A DNA stretch of 15,434 nt, taken from NCBI RefSeq assembly GCF_029054785.1, contig NZ_JAIDEN010000170.1:1-15434 (forward strand), written 5' to 3'. Below the pieces are notes generated by a model, which did not search any database, was not told the origin of the DNA, and was given only the letters and a program-made list of their open reading frames with translations. Position numbers and translations under genes: made by a program. Positions 8,397 through 15,434 of the stretch are shown piece by piece (positions within the stretch are counted from its first letter, which is position 1; every line of letters starts with the position of its first letter). This DNA comes from Duncaniella sp. (lineage in GTDB: Bacteria; Bacteroidota; Bacteroidia; Bacteroidales; Muribaculaceae).

Positions 8397-8417
8397 TTGT
8401 TATTAAACAACCTCTTA
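8397..8417. repeat. Second copy of the stop-codon repeat, at the end of the barrel gene
   Basis: The core TTAAACAACCTCTTA (8403-8417) is identical to 6942-6956, and the match extends over 21 bases with one change. In both places it begins exactly with the TAA stop of the upstream minus-strand gene. Unlike the GH28 copy it has no long partner arm close by. It falls between the barrel stop and the GH28 start, inside a probable operon, so it is unlikely to be a terminator. Confidence 0.8.
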
Positions 8418-10232
8418 GAATTTCAGAGAGGCTCCGATCATGAAGTTGAGGCCCTGCGAGTAGCGGTCGCCGATGTGATAGTAGCGGCGGTTGAGGAGGT
8501 TTTCTCCGCGGGCGAAAATCGTGAGCGGTCCGCTGACCGAATAGGACGCGCCGAGCGAGAGGTTGGAGACGCAGCCCAGTGATTCGGCTACGGGGGTGTA
8601 GACACTGAGGTCTGAAATTGTGTTGTCCATGAAGTAGCTGTGGCGTCCGGCGCGGAATTCCCAGCCGAGAGTGACCTGCAAGGGAGTGACGGGGCGGACT
8701 TTCAGCTCGGCATTGACCACATGGCGGGCGCGGTCGCGCCATTCATACAGGCTGTGCTCATAGCTGTTGGGGGCTGTCTCGTAGCTGACGCGGGCCGAGA
8801 GGGTCTTGCGGTAGTCGTAGCCGATGGCGGCTCCGAGGTGCCAGGCCGAGAGGTCGACGCGGTCAAAGACGGCTCCTCCGATGTAGTCAGCTCCGGAGAC
8901 CGGCATCAGCCAGTCGTCGGCTTTGGCATATCCGCCGAAGAATTCGAGACTGGCACCGAAGAATGGGCCGACGGTCACTCGTCCGTCGATGGCATAGGGG
9001 ATGTGGGAGTTGGTGTAGGCCATCGAGGAGTTGAGGTAGGGGGTGATGTCATAGAGGCTTGAGAGGGCGTTGAGTTCCGAGCCGCCGGTGGCTTTGACTT
9101 CTAAGCCGACAATCTGTGAGGGTGTCCAGGCGACGGAGGCTTCAGGGGCGACGTGGAACACTCGTCCGTTGTTGATGTTCACATCGAGCTGAGCGCCGAT
9201 GCGGGCCTTTAGGGTCGCTGTCGAATAGTCGAGGTGAGGGGTGAGGGCCACGAGTCCGACTGTCGAGCTGCCTTTCTGCGCGAGGTTTTCAAACTGGTAG
9301 GGGAAGAGAGGTCTCTGATGGGCGCCGGTGTGGAGGAAGTCGGCGTCGACGTCAAGCGCGAGCGAGGTGTTGTCGCCGAACAGGAGTTTACCTGTGAGCG
9401 ATGCGCCGAAGAGGTTCTGGCGGGCGGGTGTGCTTCCGGTCACGGTGAGGATCTCTGTCTCGCCGGGAGTCAGGATTTCGGTTCCGGCAGACTCTCCCGG
9501 AGTGAAGATATGGTTGGGATAGTCGATGTCGGGGAGCAAGGATACCAAGTGCAGAAGCCGTGGGGCTTTGACGTTGTAGAATCCGAAATGGCGGTAGCGG
9601 AGTGCGGCTGTCCAGTCGAGACCTTCGGTGCGCGACGAGAAGAGGGCCGAGAGATTGAAGCGGCTTGTGCCTTGTGAGAATGAATCCCAGGCGGAGGGGA
9701 TGGTGTGGTAGCCGTAGGTGTAGTCAACGCCGGCGTTGAGGAAAGATTTGCTGCCGACGGTCTGGTGGAGATCTACGCCGAGTGAGGCTGTGTGGTCTCG
9801 CCAGTATTGCTTGTCTCCGTCGGTTTTGTGGGTGTAGATGTCGCCGTCATACTGTCCCCAGGCGCTCAGACGGGTGCGGTCGGTGTCGAGTATGCGGTAG
9901 CCTGCCGAGAAGGCGCCGTTGAAGAGGGGAGCGCCGAGTCCGAGGGCCACATAGCCGCGCCAGGGTGATGAGAAGAGATTCTCGCCGTAGGCTACGGGTT
10001 CGAGTGTAGTGATTGCGTTGGGGACTCTTGTGGTGACCACGCGGTTGCTGAACGCCAGTTGCGGGCGGCTGATGGCGGGGAGCTGGAGGGTTGGAAGTAT
10101 GGAGATGCGGGCGGCGTCGCGCTTGACGGGGACAATTTCCTGCTCGACGTTGATTTCCTTGTGGAGTCCTTGTCCGAAGAGCGGGGCGCCGAGTGAGAGG
10201 CAGATTGAAAATATGATGGATCTTGTGTTCAT
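8415..10232 (-). CDS. Outer-membrane beta-barrel, TonB-receptor superfamily without plug
   Basis: The 605-residue product has a signal peptide (MNTRSIIFSICLSLGAPLFG) and then a charged and proline-rich segment (about 22-70, HKEINVEQEIVPVKRDAARI). The rest is a long run of alternating amphipathic strands typical of an outer-membrane barrel. The end, IFARGENLLNRRYYHIGDRY followed by GLNFMIGASLKF, is the usual last-strand pattern of TonB-dependent receptors, with terminal phenylalanine. No plug domain and no clear TonB box are visible, and the length is short for a receptor of this class. It may therefore be a gated partner of another protein or a structural barrel rather than a classical importer. 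It lies 62 bases after the large TPR gene, and I recall similar TPR/barrel neighbours in other Bacteroidales. Its function is unknown. Confidence 0.85.
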   Translation of the reverse strand: MNTRSIIFSICLSLGAPLFGQGLHKEINVEQEIVPVKRDAARISILPTLQLPAISRPQLAFSNRVVTTRVPNAITTLEPVAYGENLFSSPWRGYVALGLGAPLFNGAFSAGYRILDTDRTRLSAWGQYDGDIYTHKTDGDKQYWRDHTASLGVDLHQTVGSKSFLNAGVDYTYGYHTIPSAWDSFSQGTSRFNLSALFSSRTEGLDWTAALRYRHFGFYNVKAPRLLHLVSLLPDIDYPNHIFTPGESAGTEILTPGETEILTVTGSTPARQNLFGASLTGKLLFGDNTSLALDVDADFLHTGAHQRPLFPYQFENLAQKGSSTVGLVALTPHLDYSTATLKARIGAQLDVNINNGRVFHVAPEASVAWTPSQIVGLEVKATGGSELNALSSLYDITPYLNSSMAYTNSHIPYAIDGRVTVGPFFGASLEFFGGYAKADDWLMPVSGADYIGGAVFDRVDLSAWHLGAAIGYDYRKTLSARVSYETAPNSYEHSLYEWRDRARHVVNAELKVRPVTPLQVTLGWEFRAGRHSYFMDNTISDLSVYTPVAESLGCVSNLSLGASYSVSGPLTIFARGENLLNRRYYHIGDRYSQGLNFMIGASLKF

Positions 10233-10294
10233 TTTTTTCTGAGTCTGAAATTGAGTGATGGGTTTGGGCTGGAAGACGGGATAGGGTCAGGGGA

Positions 10295-13285
10295 TCAGAG
10301 ACGAGAGTCGATCATCTGGAAAATGTCGGCTTCCGAGCCGGGATAGTTGCTCTTGAGTGATTTCAGATATTCGTCTGCCTCGAATTTCTTGCCTTCCTTG
10401 CGGAGGATGTCGCTGTAAAGGATGAAACCGCGGGCGAGCCAGTATTGATGCGGGGTGTCGGAGTCGATGAGCTTTTCGGCGGTCGCTTTGGCGTTTTTGA
10501 GGAGTCCGCGTTCGAGCTGCGAGCTGCCCATGTAGTAGGCGCTCTTCGCACCGAAGATGTCGGATGGGTTTGCTGCGAGTTCCGACCAGTCGCCGTATGC
10601 CTTATCGAAGTTTCCGAGGCTGTTGTTGGCCATGCCGCGCATGAATTTTATTTCGTTGAGGTCGGTTGAGGAGTTTGCGGCAGTCGAGGCCAGGAGCTTG
10701 TCGGCGGTGTTGACTACTTCGGCATATTTTCCGAGGTCGGCGGCAGTGCGCATCAGGCCGAGACGGGCTTCGCGGAGCATGTTGGAGCCTGAGGCGCGGC
10801 CTTCGAGCTGCTGATATGTGTTGTAGGCGATTTCTGTCTTGCCGAGCGAGCTTTCGGCGGCTGCTTTGACCAGCATGGCGTCTTCGGCTACTTCGGAGTC
10901 GGGGTGAGCCTGGATCACCTGCATCGCGTAGCCCTGGGCTTCGGCAGGTTTGCCCTCGTTCCAGGCAGCGTCGGCAAGATAGTAGAGCGCCTGGGCGCGG
11001 TCGGCACCCTGGGGATATTCGGCTATGTAGGCCGAGAGTTTTGATGTGGTGCCGGAGTTGACGTAGTCGTTTTCGGCGGCCTGGAAGGCGAGTTTTTCAA
11101 GCTCGGAGGCTTCGTAGCGCGGTGCGTTGGGCACGGAGTTGATGAACGATACGAATTCCTGGAGTTTTCCGTCGGCGGCGTAGAGCTGCTTGAGGTCGTC
11201 GGCGGCTATGCGGGCTTCCTCGCTTGAGGGGAAGGTGTAGATGACTTTTTTATATGTGTCGATGCCTTGGGCGCGTTCGCCGCGGTTGATGTAGGTGATG
11301 GCAAGCTGGAGATATCCGTTTCGGCCCGGAGCTGTGTTGGGATATTGCTGCACGAGGCGGCGGTAGGTGGCGATGGCCTGGTCCGTGCGGCCCAGGGCCG
11401 ACTGGCTTTCGGCTTTTTCGAGAAGCGCGTTGGGGATGAGGCCCGACGAGGGGAAGCGTTCGGCCAGGGCATCGATGCTTTCGATCTTTCCGGCATGGTC
11501 TTTGCGGAGTCCCTTCATGATGGCGAGCTGGTAGAGGGCATAGTCGCCTGATGTCGGGTTGAGGTCGTAGGCTTTGGTGTAGGCCTCGGCGGCTTCGGGG
11601 AATGAGGACTGATAGTAATAGCAGTCGGCAATGCGGTTGTAGCAGTCGGCAAGGAGTGACTGCGTGAGGTCGTGGCTGCCGCTCTGCATGACGGAGACGG
11701 CGTCGCGGAAGTCGGTGATCGCGTCAGAGTAGCGTTCCTGGCTGAAACGGGTGTAGCCCAGATCGTAGTAGGCTATGGCACGGTTTCGGATGTCGGTTTT
11801 GGGAGCCGAGGAGATGAATGAGCGGTAGCTTGAGGCTGCTTCGTCGTAGTTGCCGCGCGTGTAGTAGCAGTCGCCTAACCAGAGATCGCACTGGCGGCGG
11901 ATTGTCGGATTGTCAGAGGCGAGTTTTCGGGCCTGGGTGAGGTGGGTGATCGCCTGGGAGATTTTTCCGGATGTGAATTCGCGGGAGCCGAGGACAAGGA
12001 GAACCCTCTGTTTGGCAAGAAGCAGTTCCGCCGAGGGTCTGGAGATGCGGTCAAGGGCGGCGAGGGCGCTCTCGTAGTCATTGTCCGTCATGTAGCCGTT
12101 GACGATGTAGCGCTGCACGTCGGCGCTGTATTTTGAGTCGGGATATTCGCGCAGGAAGTTTTCGAGCAGAGCCACGGAGTTTCCGAAGGGGACACGTCCG
12201 CCGTCCATGCGGGCCACGGCATAGTTGTAGAAGGCTGTTTCTCGGATCTCGCGGTCATAGTCGACACGGTAGGCGTTTTCGAAAGCCATGAGGGCCGAGT
12301 TGTTGTCGCCGCGCTTCAGATAGGCCTGGCCGAGGAAGAGGTAGGCGCTCTGTTCCATTGCCGAGTGTGTGCCGATCGACTGCTGGAGCAGTTTGATCGC
12401 AGCATCGTAGTCACCGCGGCGATATTCGCTCACGCCGAGAATGTAGAAAGCCGATGGCTGGGGATCCGAGGCTTCGGCGCAGTATTTCCAGAGATAGGGG
12501 AGGGCTTCGGCTTCGTCACCGAGATTGTAGAGCGACTCGCCGGCCAGGCGGTTGCATTCGGCTGTGAAGGCCGGAACCGAACCGGAGGCCAGAAGCCGGC
12601 GGGAGAGGTCGAGCGAGCGGTTGAAGTCGCCCTGGACAAAAGCAATCTGAGCTTCATAGTAGGGAGCGGCGTTGCCGGGCTCGCGCGAGGTGTCGACGTT
12701 GCGGAAATATTGCAGCGCGAGGTTGTAGTCTTTGTTGACGTAGGCTATGTAGCCGAGATAGAAGCGAGCCACATTGCCGTATTCTGCCGAACTCTGGAGT
12801 GTGCGGAACTGGCTTGCTGCCGTTGCATACTCGCCGAGCATCATATAGGAATAGGCTGTGCGGTATGTCATGTCATCGCAGCGGTTGCCTGTAAGGGCCA
12901 TCGGGTTGACTCCGGCATATTCTTTGAGGGCTTCGGCATAGCTTCCGCGGTTGAACCAGTAGTCGCCCACCGACATCATCACGTCGGCTCTGAGGGGCGA
13001 GACGGGATAGTCGGTGAGGAATTTTCTGAACAGACCGAGGGCTTCGTCATCGCCAAGACCTTGCGAGGCGAGTCCGAGATAGTAGAGGGCGCGTTCGGCC
13101 TGTTCCGGAGTCGGGCTCAGACTGTGGATTCTTGCAAGCTGGTCGATGCAGCCTTCGTAGTTGCGGTCGTCAAACATGAGTATGCCTCTTTCGAGATAGC
13201 CCCCGGCGTCAGGGCTGTTGACTTGGGCTACGGTGGCGCCTGTGGCGGCGCAGCACAATGCGGCGAGTATGAGTTGTCGTTTCAT
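10295..13285 (-). CDS. Large secreted tetratricopeptide-repeat protein
   Basis: The 996-residue protein has a signal peptide (MKRQLILAALCCAATGATVA, about residues 1-20) and no membrane helix, so it is probably periplasmic or outer-membrane associated. Almost all of it is helix-turn-helix TPR units, for example ALYYLGLASQGLGDDEAL (about 66-83), GDYWFNRGSYAEALKEY (about 107-123), and later SEYRRGDYDAAIKLLQQS and GNYDEAASSYRSFISS. Repeats of this outer-membrane type, with many short tyrosine-rich helices, act as scaffolds for protein or glycan partners. It opens the probable operon with the barrel (62 bases downstream) and the GH28 enzyme. The promoter lies in the divergent region shared with the acetylxylan-esterase gene. 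The specific partner is not known, and it has no catalytic motif. Confidence 0.88.
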   Translation of the reverse strand: MKRQLILAALCCAATGATVAQVNSPDAGGYLERGILMFDDRNYEGCIDQLARIHSLSPTPEQAERALYYLGLASQGLGDDEALGLFRKFLTDYPVSPLRADVMMSVGDYWFNRGSYAEALKEYAGVNPMALTGNRCDDMTYRTAYSYMMLGEYATAASQFRTLQSSAEYGNVARFYLGYIAYVNKDYNLALQYFRNVDTSREPGNAAPYYEAQIAFVQGDFNRSLDLSRRLLASGSVPAFTAECNRLAGESLYNLGDEAEALPYLWKYCAEASDPQPSAFYILGVSEYRRGDYDAAIKLLQQSIGTHSAMEQSAYLFLGQAYLKRGDNNSALMAFENAYRVDYDREIRETAFYNYAVARMDGGRVPFGNSVALLENFLREYPDSKYSADVQRYIVNGYMTDNDYESALAALDRISRPSAELLLAKQRVLLVLGSREFTSGKISQAITHLTQARKLASDNPTIRRQCDLWLGDCYYTRGNYDEAASSYRSFISSAPKTDIRNRAIAYYDLGYTRFSQERYSDAITDFRDAVSVMQSGSHDLTQSLLADCYNRIADCYYYQSSFPEAAEAYTKAYDLNPTSGDYALYQLAIMKGLRKDHAGKIESIDALAERFPSSGLIPNALLEKAESQSALGRTDQAIATYRRLVQQYPNTAPGRNGYLQLAITYINRGERAQGIDTYKKVIYTFPSSEEARIAADDLKQLYAADGKLQEFVSFINSVPNAPRYEASELEKLAFQAAENDYVNSGTTSKLSAYIAEYPQGADRAQALYYLADAAWNEGKPAEAQGYAMQVIQAHPDSEVAEDAMLVKAAAESSLGKTEIAYNTYQQLEGRASGSNMLREARLGLMRTAADLGKYAEVVNTADKLLASTAANSSTDLNEIKFMRGMANNSLGNFDKAYGDWSELAANPSDIFGAKSAYYMGSSQLERGLLKNAKATAEKLIDSDTPHQYWLARGFILYSDILRKEGKKFEADEYLKSLKSNYPGSEADIFQMIDSRL

Positions 13286-13305
13286 GTAGGATTATATTCT
13301 ATTGG

Positions 13306-13337
13306 CAAAATTACGCCATTTTAAGGAAAATCGCTAA
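13306..13337 (-). promoter_or_regulatory. Promoter of the TPR-barrel-GH28 operon
   Basis: On the minus strand the -7 box is TAATTTTG (13306-13313 read in reverse), an exact fit to TAnnTTTG. TTAG (13334-13337) lies 20 bases upstream, three of four bases of the -33 box. Transcription would start near 13301, leaving a leader of about 16 bases before the ATG at 13285. Confidence 0.65.
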
Positions 13338-13342
13338 TTTTG
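13311..13342 (+). promoter_or_regulatory. Promoter of the acetylxylan-esterase gene
   Basis: The -7 box TAATTTTG (13335-13342) is exact. The matching -33 position 20 bases upstream reads TTAC (13311-13314), which shares only the first two bases of TTTG, so this promoter may need an activator. Transcription would start near 13346, about 49 bases before the ATG. Its two elements overlap those of the opposing TPR promoter. Confidence 0.55.
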
Positions 13343-13394
13343 CTACATATTTATAGGTATTTATAGAAACAAGCGTTTTAACTTGAAATTTACC

Positions 13395-14699
13395 ATGAAA
13401 TTTTCCCGTCTTGCCACCTTAATTATATTAGGGGCCTCTTTTGTGTCTGGTCTGAGAGCCGAAAATTATCCTTCGCGCAGCGATATGCTGTGGGTGACAA
13501 ATCCCGATCATGCTGAGTGGCTGTATGAAACAGGTGACAGCGCCAGGATTTCGATCGAACTTTACCGCTACGGTATCCCAGCCTCCGAAATGACTGTCGG
13601 CTACACGATCGGTCCGGATATGCTTGCCGCCGATTCCCAGGGCAGCATCACGCTCGACCGAAACGGCAGAGCGGAGCTGAACATAGGCACTATGGACAAG
13701 CCCGGATTCCGCGACCTCAGACTGGAGGCTGTTGTTGACGGACACAAGTTCTCCCATCATGTCAAGGTCGGTTTTTCGCCTGAAAAGCTGAAGCCGTTTG
13801 TCAAAGAGCCTTCTGATTTCGCCGCATTTTGGAAAAAGGCCGTAGCCGAAGACAAGAAATATCCTCTGACCTACACTTCGGAACCCGTCGAGAAGTACAC
13901 GACCGACAAGATGAGCTGCCAGCTCGTGCGTCTGCAACTCAACGACGAGGGCCGTGCCATGTACGGCTATCTCTTCATCCCGAAAGGTGGAGGCAAATAT
14001 CCCGCGGTCCTTACCCCTCCGGGAGCGGGAGTGAAGACTATAAAGGATCCGATGGCCCACCGCTACTACGGAGAGGGCGGAATGATCCGTCTCGAAATCG
14101 AGATCCACGGCCTGCATCCCGAACTGAGCGAGGCTGAATTCGCCGCCGAGCGCAAGGTCAAGGGCGATTATCTTAAATTCGGAATGGAAAATCCGGATGA
14201 CTATTATATGAAGGATGTCTATCTCGGCTGCCGCCGCTTTCTCGATCTGCTGACCTCGCTCCCTGAGTGGGACGGCAAGAATCTCTTTACCCAGGGCGGC
14301 TCACAGGGAGGAGCGCTGGCAATAACCACCGCCATGCTCGACGAGAGAGTCAATGGCTGCGTGGCCAACCATCCCGCGCTGTCGGACATGACAGGCTATC
14401 TCGGCGACAAGACCGGAGGCTATCCCCATCATTTCCGTAAGGACCCCGCGACTGCCACTCCTGACAAGATCCGTACGCTGGAATATTACGATGTGGTCAA
14501 CTTTGCCCGCCATCTCCAGTGTCCGGTCAGGATGACATGGGGTTTCAATGACAACACCTGTCCTCCGACCACAAGCTACGAGGTCTTCAACGTCATCTCC
14601 ACACCCAAAGATGCGCTCCTGACTCCGATCAATGAACATTGGACCACTGTTCAGACTGAAAAAGGTCATTATGAGTGGATAAAAAAACATTGCCGCTAA
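13395..14699 (+). CDS. Secreted acetylxylan esterase-like hydrolase (AXE1/CE7 family)
   Basis: The 434-residue product is an alpha/beta-hydrolase of the acetylxylan esterase/cephalosporin-C deacetylase group, which removes acetyl groups from plant glycans. It has a signal peptide (MKFSRLATLIILGASFVSGLRA), an Ig-like N-terminal region (about 25-125) and the catalytic domain after it. The triad is complete by motif: Ser303 in QGGSQGG, Asp386 in WGFNDNTCPP and His425 in EKGHYEW. The start is the ATG at 13395. The frame also opens at a TTG at 13383, which adds four residues and is unlikely. The gene runs opposite to the TPR operon and is followed, 172 bases on, by the tRNA genes. Substrate acetylation pattern is not readable. 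Its pairing with a GH28 pectinase across the divergent promoter fits plant-polysaccharide use. Confidence 0.93.
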   Translation: MKFSRLATLIILGASFVSGLRAENYPSRSDMLWVTNPDHAEWLYETGDSARISIELYRYGIPASEMTVGYTIGPDMLAADSQGSITLDRNGRAELNIGTMDKPGFRDLRLEAVVDGHKFSHHVKVGFSPEKLKPFVKEPSDFAAFWKKAVAEDKKYPLTYTSEPVEKYTTDKMSCQLVRLQLNDEGRAMYGYLFIPKGGGKYPAVLTPPGAGVKTIKDPMAHRYYGEGGMIRLEIEIHGLHPELSEAEFAAERKVKGDYLKFGMENPDDYYMKDVYLGCRRFLDLLTSLPEWDGKNLFTQGGSQGGALAITTAMLDERVNGCVANHPALSDMTGYLGDKTGGYPHHFRKDPATATPDKIRTLEYYDVVNFARHLQCPVRMTWGFNDNTCPPTTSYEVFNVISTPKDALLTPINEHWTTVQTEKGHYEWIKKHCR

Positions 14700-14711
14700 A
14701 TTGCGGATTAT

Positions 14712-14725
14712 CAGTGATTTCACTG
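14712..14725 (+). terminator. Weak hairpin after the esterase gene, possible terminator
   Basis: CAGTG (14712-14716) pairs with CACTG (14721-14725) around a four-base loop, 12 bases past the esterase stop. A run of T residues occurs only about 12 bases further on (14738-14742). The geometry is poor for an intrinsic terminator, but no better one is visible in this interval. Confidence 0.3.
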
Positions 14726-14726
14726 C

Positions 14727-14865
14727 TTATTGTGCGCTTTTTGCTGCGAAAATGTTGAAAATTGCAGTAAAAAAAGTGTGAAAAAATTTGGAGGGTAAAA
14801 ATATTTGCACTAATTTTGCATCGCTTTTGAAAGGAAACGCTCCTCCAAAAGCAAGCGCACAATAA
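14727..14865. repeat. 13-bp perfect inverted repeat flanking the tRNA promoter
   Basis: TTATTGTGCGCTT (14727-14739) and AAGCGCACAATAA (14853-14865) are exact reverse complements, separated by 113 bases that contain the tRNA promoter. The right arm lies 6 bases before the first tRNA, within its leader. The left arm lies upstream of the promoter and so is absent from the promoter's own transcript. Confidence 0.75.
14787..14818 (+). promoter_or_regulatory. Strong Bacteroidetes-type promoter of the tRNA-tuf cluster
   Basis: The -33 box TTTG (14787-14790), a 20-base spacer and the -7 box TAATTTTG (14811-14818) match the Bacteroidetes consensus in full. Transcription should start near 14822, about 50 bases before the first tRNA. 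Confidence 0.85.
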
Positions 14866-14871
14866 CTTGTT

Positions 14872-14945
14872 GCCTCTTTAGCTCAGTTGGCCAGAGCACG
14901 TGATTTGTAATCTCGGGGTCGTTGGTTCGAATCCGACAAGAGGCT
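14872..14945 (+). tRNA. tRNA-Thr (anticodon TGT)
   Basis: The acceptor arms GCCTCTT and AAGAGGC pair fully. The D stem is GCTC/GAGC, the T arm GTTGG-TTCGAAT-CCGAC, and the anticodon loop TTTGTAA gives TGT at 14906-14908. The middle pair of the anticodon stem is T-T (14901/14913). The 3' CCA is not encoded. Confidence 0.97.
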
Positions 14946-14992
14946 CAACTAAACTAACAACGTAGAGAGCCGCCAGGCGGTTCGAAACGAAA

Positions 14993-15075
14993 GGGCGAAT
15001 ACCAGAGTGGCCAAATGGGGCAGACTGTAAATCTGCTGGTTTATACCTTCGGTGGTTCGAATCCATCTTCGCCCA
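14993..15075 (+). tRNA. tRNA-Tyr (anticodon GTA)
   Basis: This is a class II tRNA with a long variable arm (GGT/ACC stem). The acceptor is GGGCGAA/TTCGCCC. The anticodon stem is GCAGA/TCTGC around CTGTAAA, with GTA at 15027-15029. CCA is not encoded. It lies 47 bases after tRNA-Thr. Confidence 0.97.
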
Positions 15076-15088
15076 CAAAATTCCTAAT

Positions 15089-15161
15089 GCGGAAGTAGCT
15101 CAGTTGATAGAGCATCAGCCTTCCAAGCTGAGGGTCGCGAGTTTGAGCCTCGTCTTCCGCT
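15089..15161 (+). tRNA. tRNA-Gly (anticodon TCC)
   Basis: The acceptor GCGGAAG/CTTCCGC pairs fully. The anticodon stem TCAGC/GCTGA encloses CTTCCAA, with TCC at 15122-15124. CCA is not encoded. It lies 13 bases after tRNA-Tyr. Confidence 0.97.
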
Positions 15162-15173
15162 CTAAGACATACC

Positions 15174-15245
<72 letters not shown>

Positions 15246-15262
15246 CAACCAATCACAAGAAT

Positions 15263-15299
15263 GACAGCCCCGATAGTGCGCTTACGCTATCGTGGCGTC
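15263..15299 (+). other. Stem-loop between the last tRNA and tuf
   Basis: GCCCCGATAG (15267-15276) pairs with CTATCGTGGC (15287-15296) with one mismatch, extended by GAC/GTC beyond a bulged A, around a ten-base loop. Only a weak T tract follows. It could be an attenuator or a processing site that separates the tRNAs from the tuf message; either is inference. Confidence 0.6.
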
Positions 15300-15345
15300 T
15301 TGTTAGAAAAGTCAATCATTTAATCAAGAAAATAATAGCAAAGTT

Positions 15346-15434
15346 ATGGCTAAAGAGAAATTCGAAAGAACCAAACCGCATGTTAACATCGGTACTATCG
15401 GTCACGTTGACCACGGTAAGACCACTCTGACTGC
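15346..15434 (+). CDS. tuf: Elongation factor Tu, N-terminal fragment (cut by window end)
   Basis: The 29 visible codons begin MAKEKFERTKPHVNIGTIG and continue with the P-loop GHVDHGKTTLT (residues 19-29), the G1 motif of EF-Tu, the GTPase that delivers aminoacyl-tRNA to the ribosome. The gene continues past the window. It starts 100 bases after tRNA-Thr(GGT) and is probably transcribed from the tRNA promoter, the same order as in thrU-tyrU-glyT-thrT-tufB of E. coli. Confidence 0.97.
   Translation, partial: MAKEKFERTKPHVNIGTIGHVDHGKTTLT

Noticed and set aside
12365..13324. 319-residue plus-strand open frame opposite the TPR gene
   Set aside because: It is the complement of a well-supported TPR protein, has no recognisable domain, and covers the divergent promoter. 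Long antisense frames are common opposite GC-rich coding sequence.
13428..14117. 229-residue minus-strand open frame opposite the esterase gene
   Set aside because: It is a shadow of the esterase, whose signal peptide and catalytic motifs are clear. No family features are seen in the shadow.
14899..14915. T-T mismatch in the anticodon stem of tRNA-Thr(TGT)
   Set aside because: I recall the same stem in other Bacteroidales tRNA-Thr(TGT), so it is probably normal for the group rather than a defect.
14878..15078. Minus-strand 66-residue reading frame with a GFEPTTP-type sequence
   Set aside because: It is the antisense of tRNA-Thr and tRNA-Tyr. Peptides with this GFEPTTP pattern are a well-known false annotation over tRNA genes.

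Overview
The window looks like chromosomal DNA of a Bacteroidales bacterium, plausibly Muribaculaceae. This rests on a SusC/SusD pair, promoters of the Bacteroidetes type (TTTG, about 20 bp, TAnnTTTG), starts without Shine-Dalgarno sites, moderately high GC content, and the order tRNA-Thr, tRNA-Tyr, tRNA-Gly, tRNA-Thr, tuf. The family-level name is an inference.

Layout. Positions 121-6733 (minus strand) hold one probable operon. A promoter at 6702-6733 drives a secreted histidine-type (MINPP/phytase-like) phosphatase, then a SusC-type TonB-dependent transporter, then a SusD-type lipoprotein. It closes at a strong intrinsic terminator (121-155). The order suggests surface capture and dephosphorylation of a phosphorylated, perhaps inositol-phosphate, nutrient.

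Positions 6826-13337 (minus strand) hold a second probable operon: a 996-residue periplasmic TPR protein, a plug-less outer-membrane beta-barrel of the TonB-receptor superfamily, and a GH28 pectinase-like enzyme. It ends at an intrinsic terminator (6826-6854). The barrel and GH28 genes both end in the same short palindromic repeat, which also has a relative ahead of susC.

The TPR operon and a plus-strand acetylxylan-esterase gene (13395-14699) diverge from a 40-bp region. There two Bacteroidetes -7 boxes form a perfect inverted repeat, and each overlaps the expected -33 position of the other.

Positions 14787-15434 (plus strand) are the translation cluster: promoter, four tRNAs, a stem-loop, and the first 29 codons of tuf (EF-Tu), cut by the window end. 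A 13-bp inverted repeat flanks the tRNA promoter.

No CRISPR array, insertion sequence, phage gene or obvious new defence system was seen. The points most worth a second look are the phosphatase-SusCD operon, the TPR/barrel/GH28 operon, the palindromic repeat family, and the two inverted repeats at promoters.
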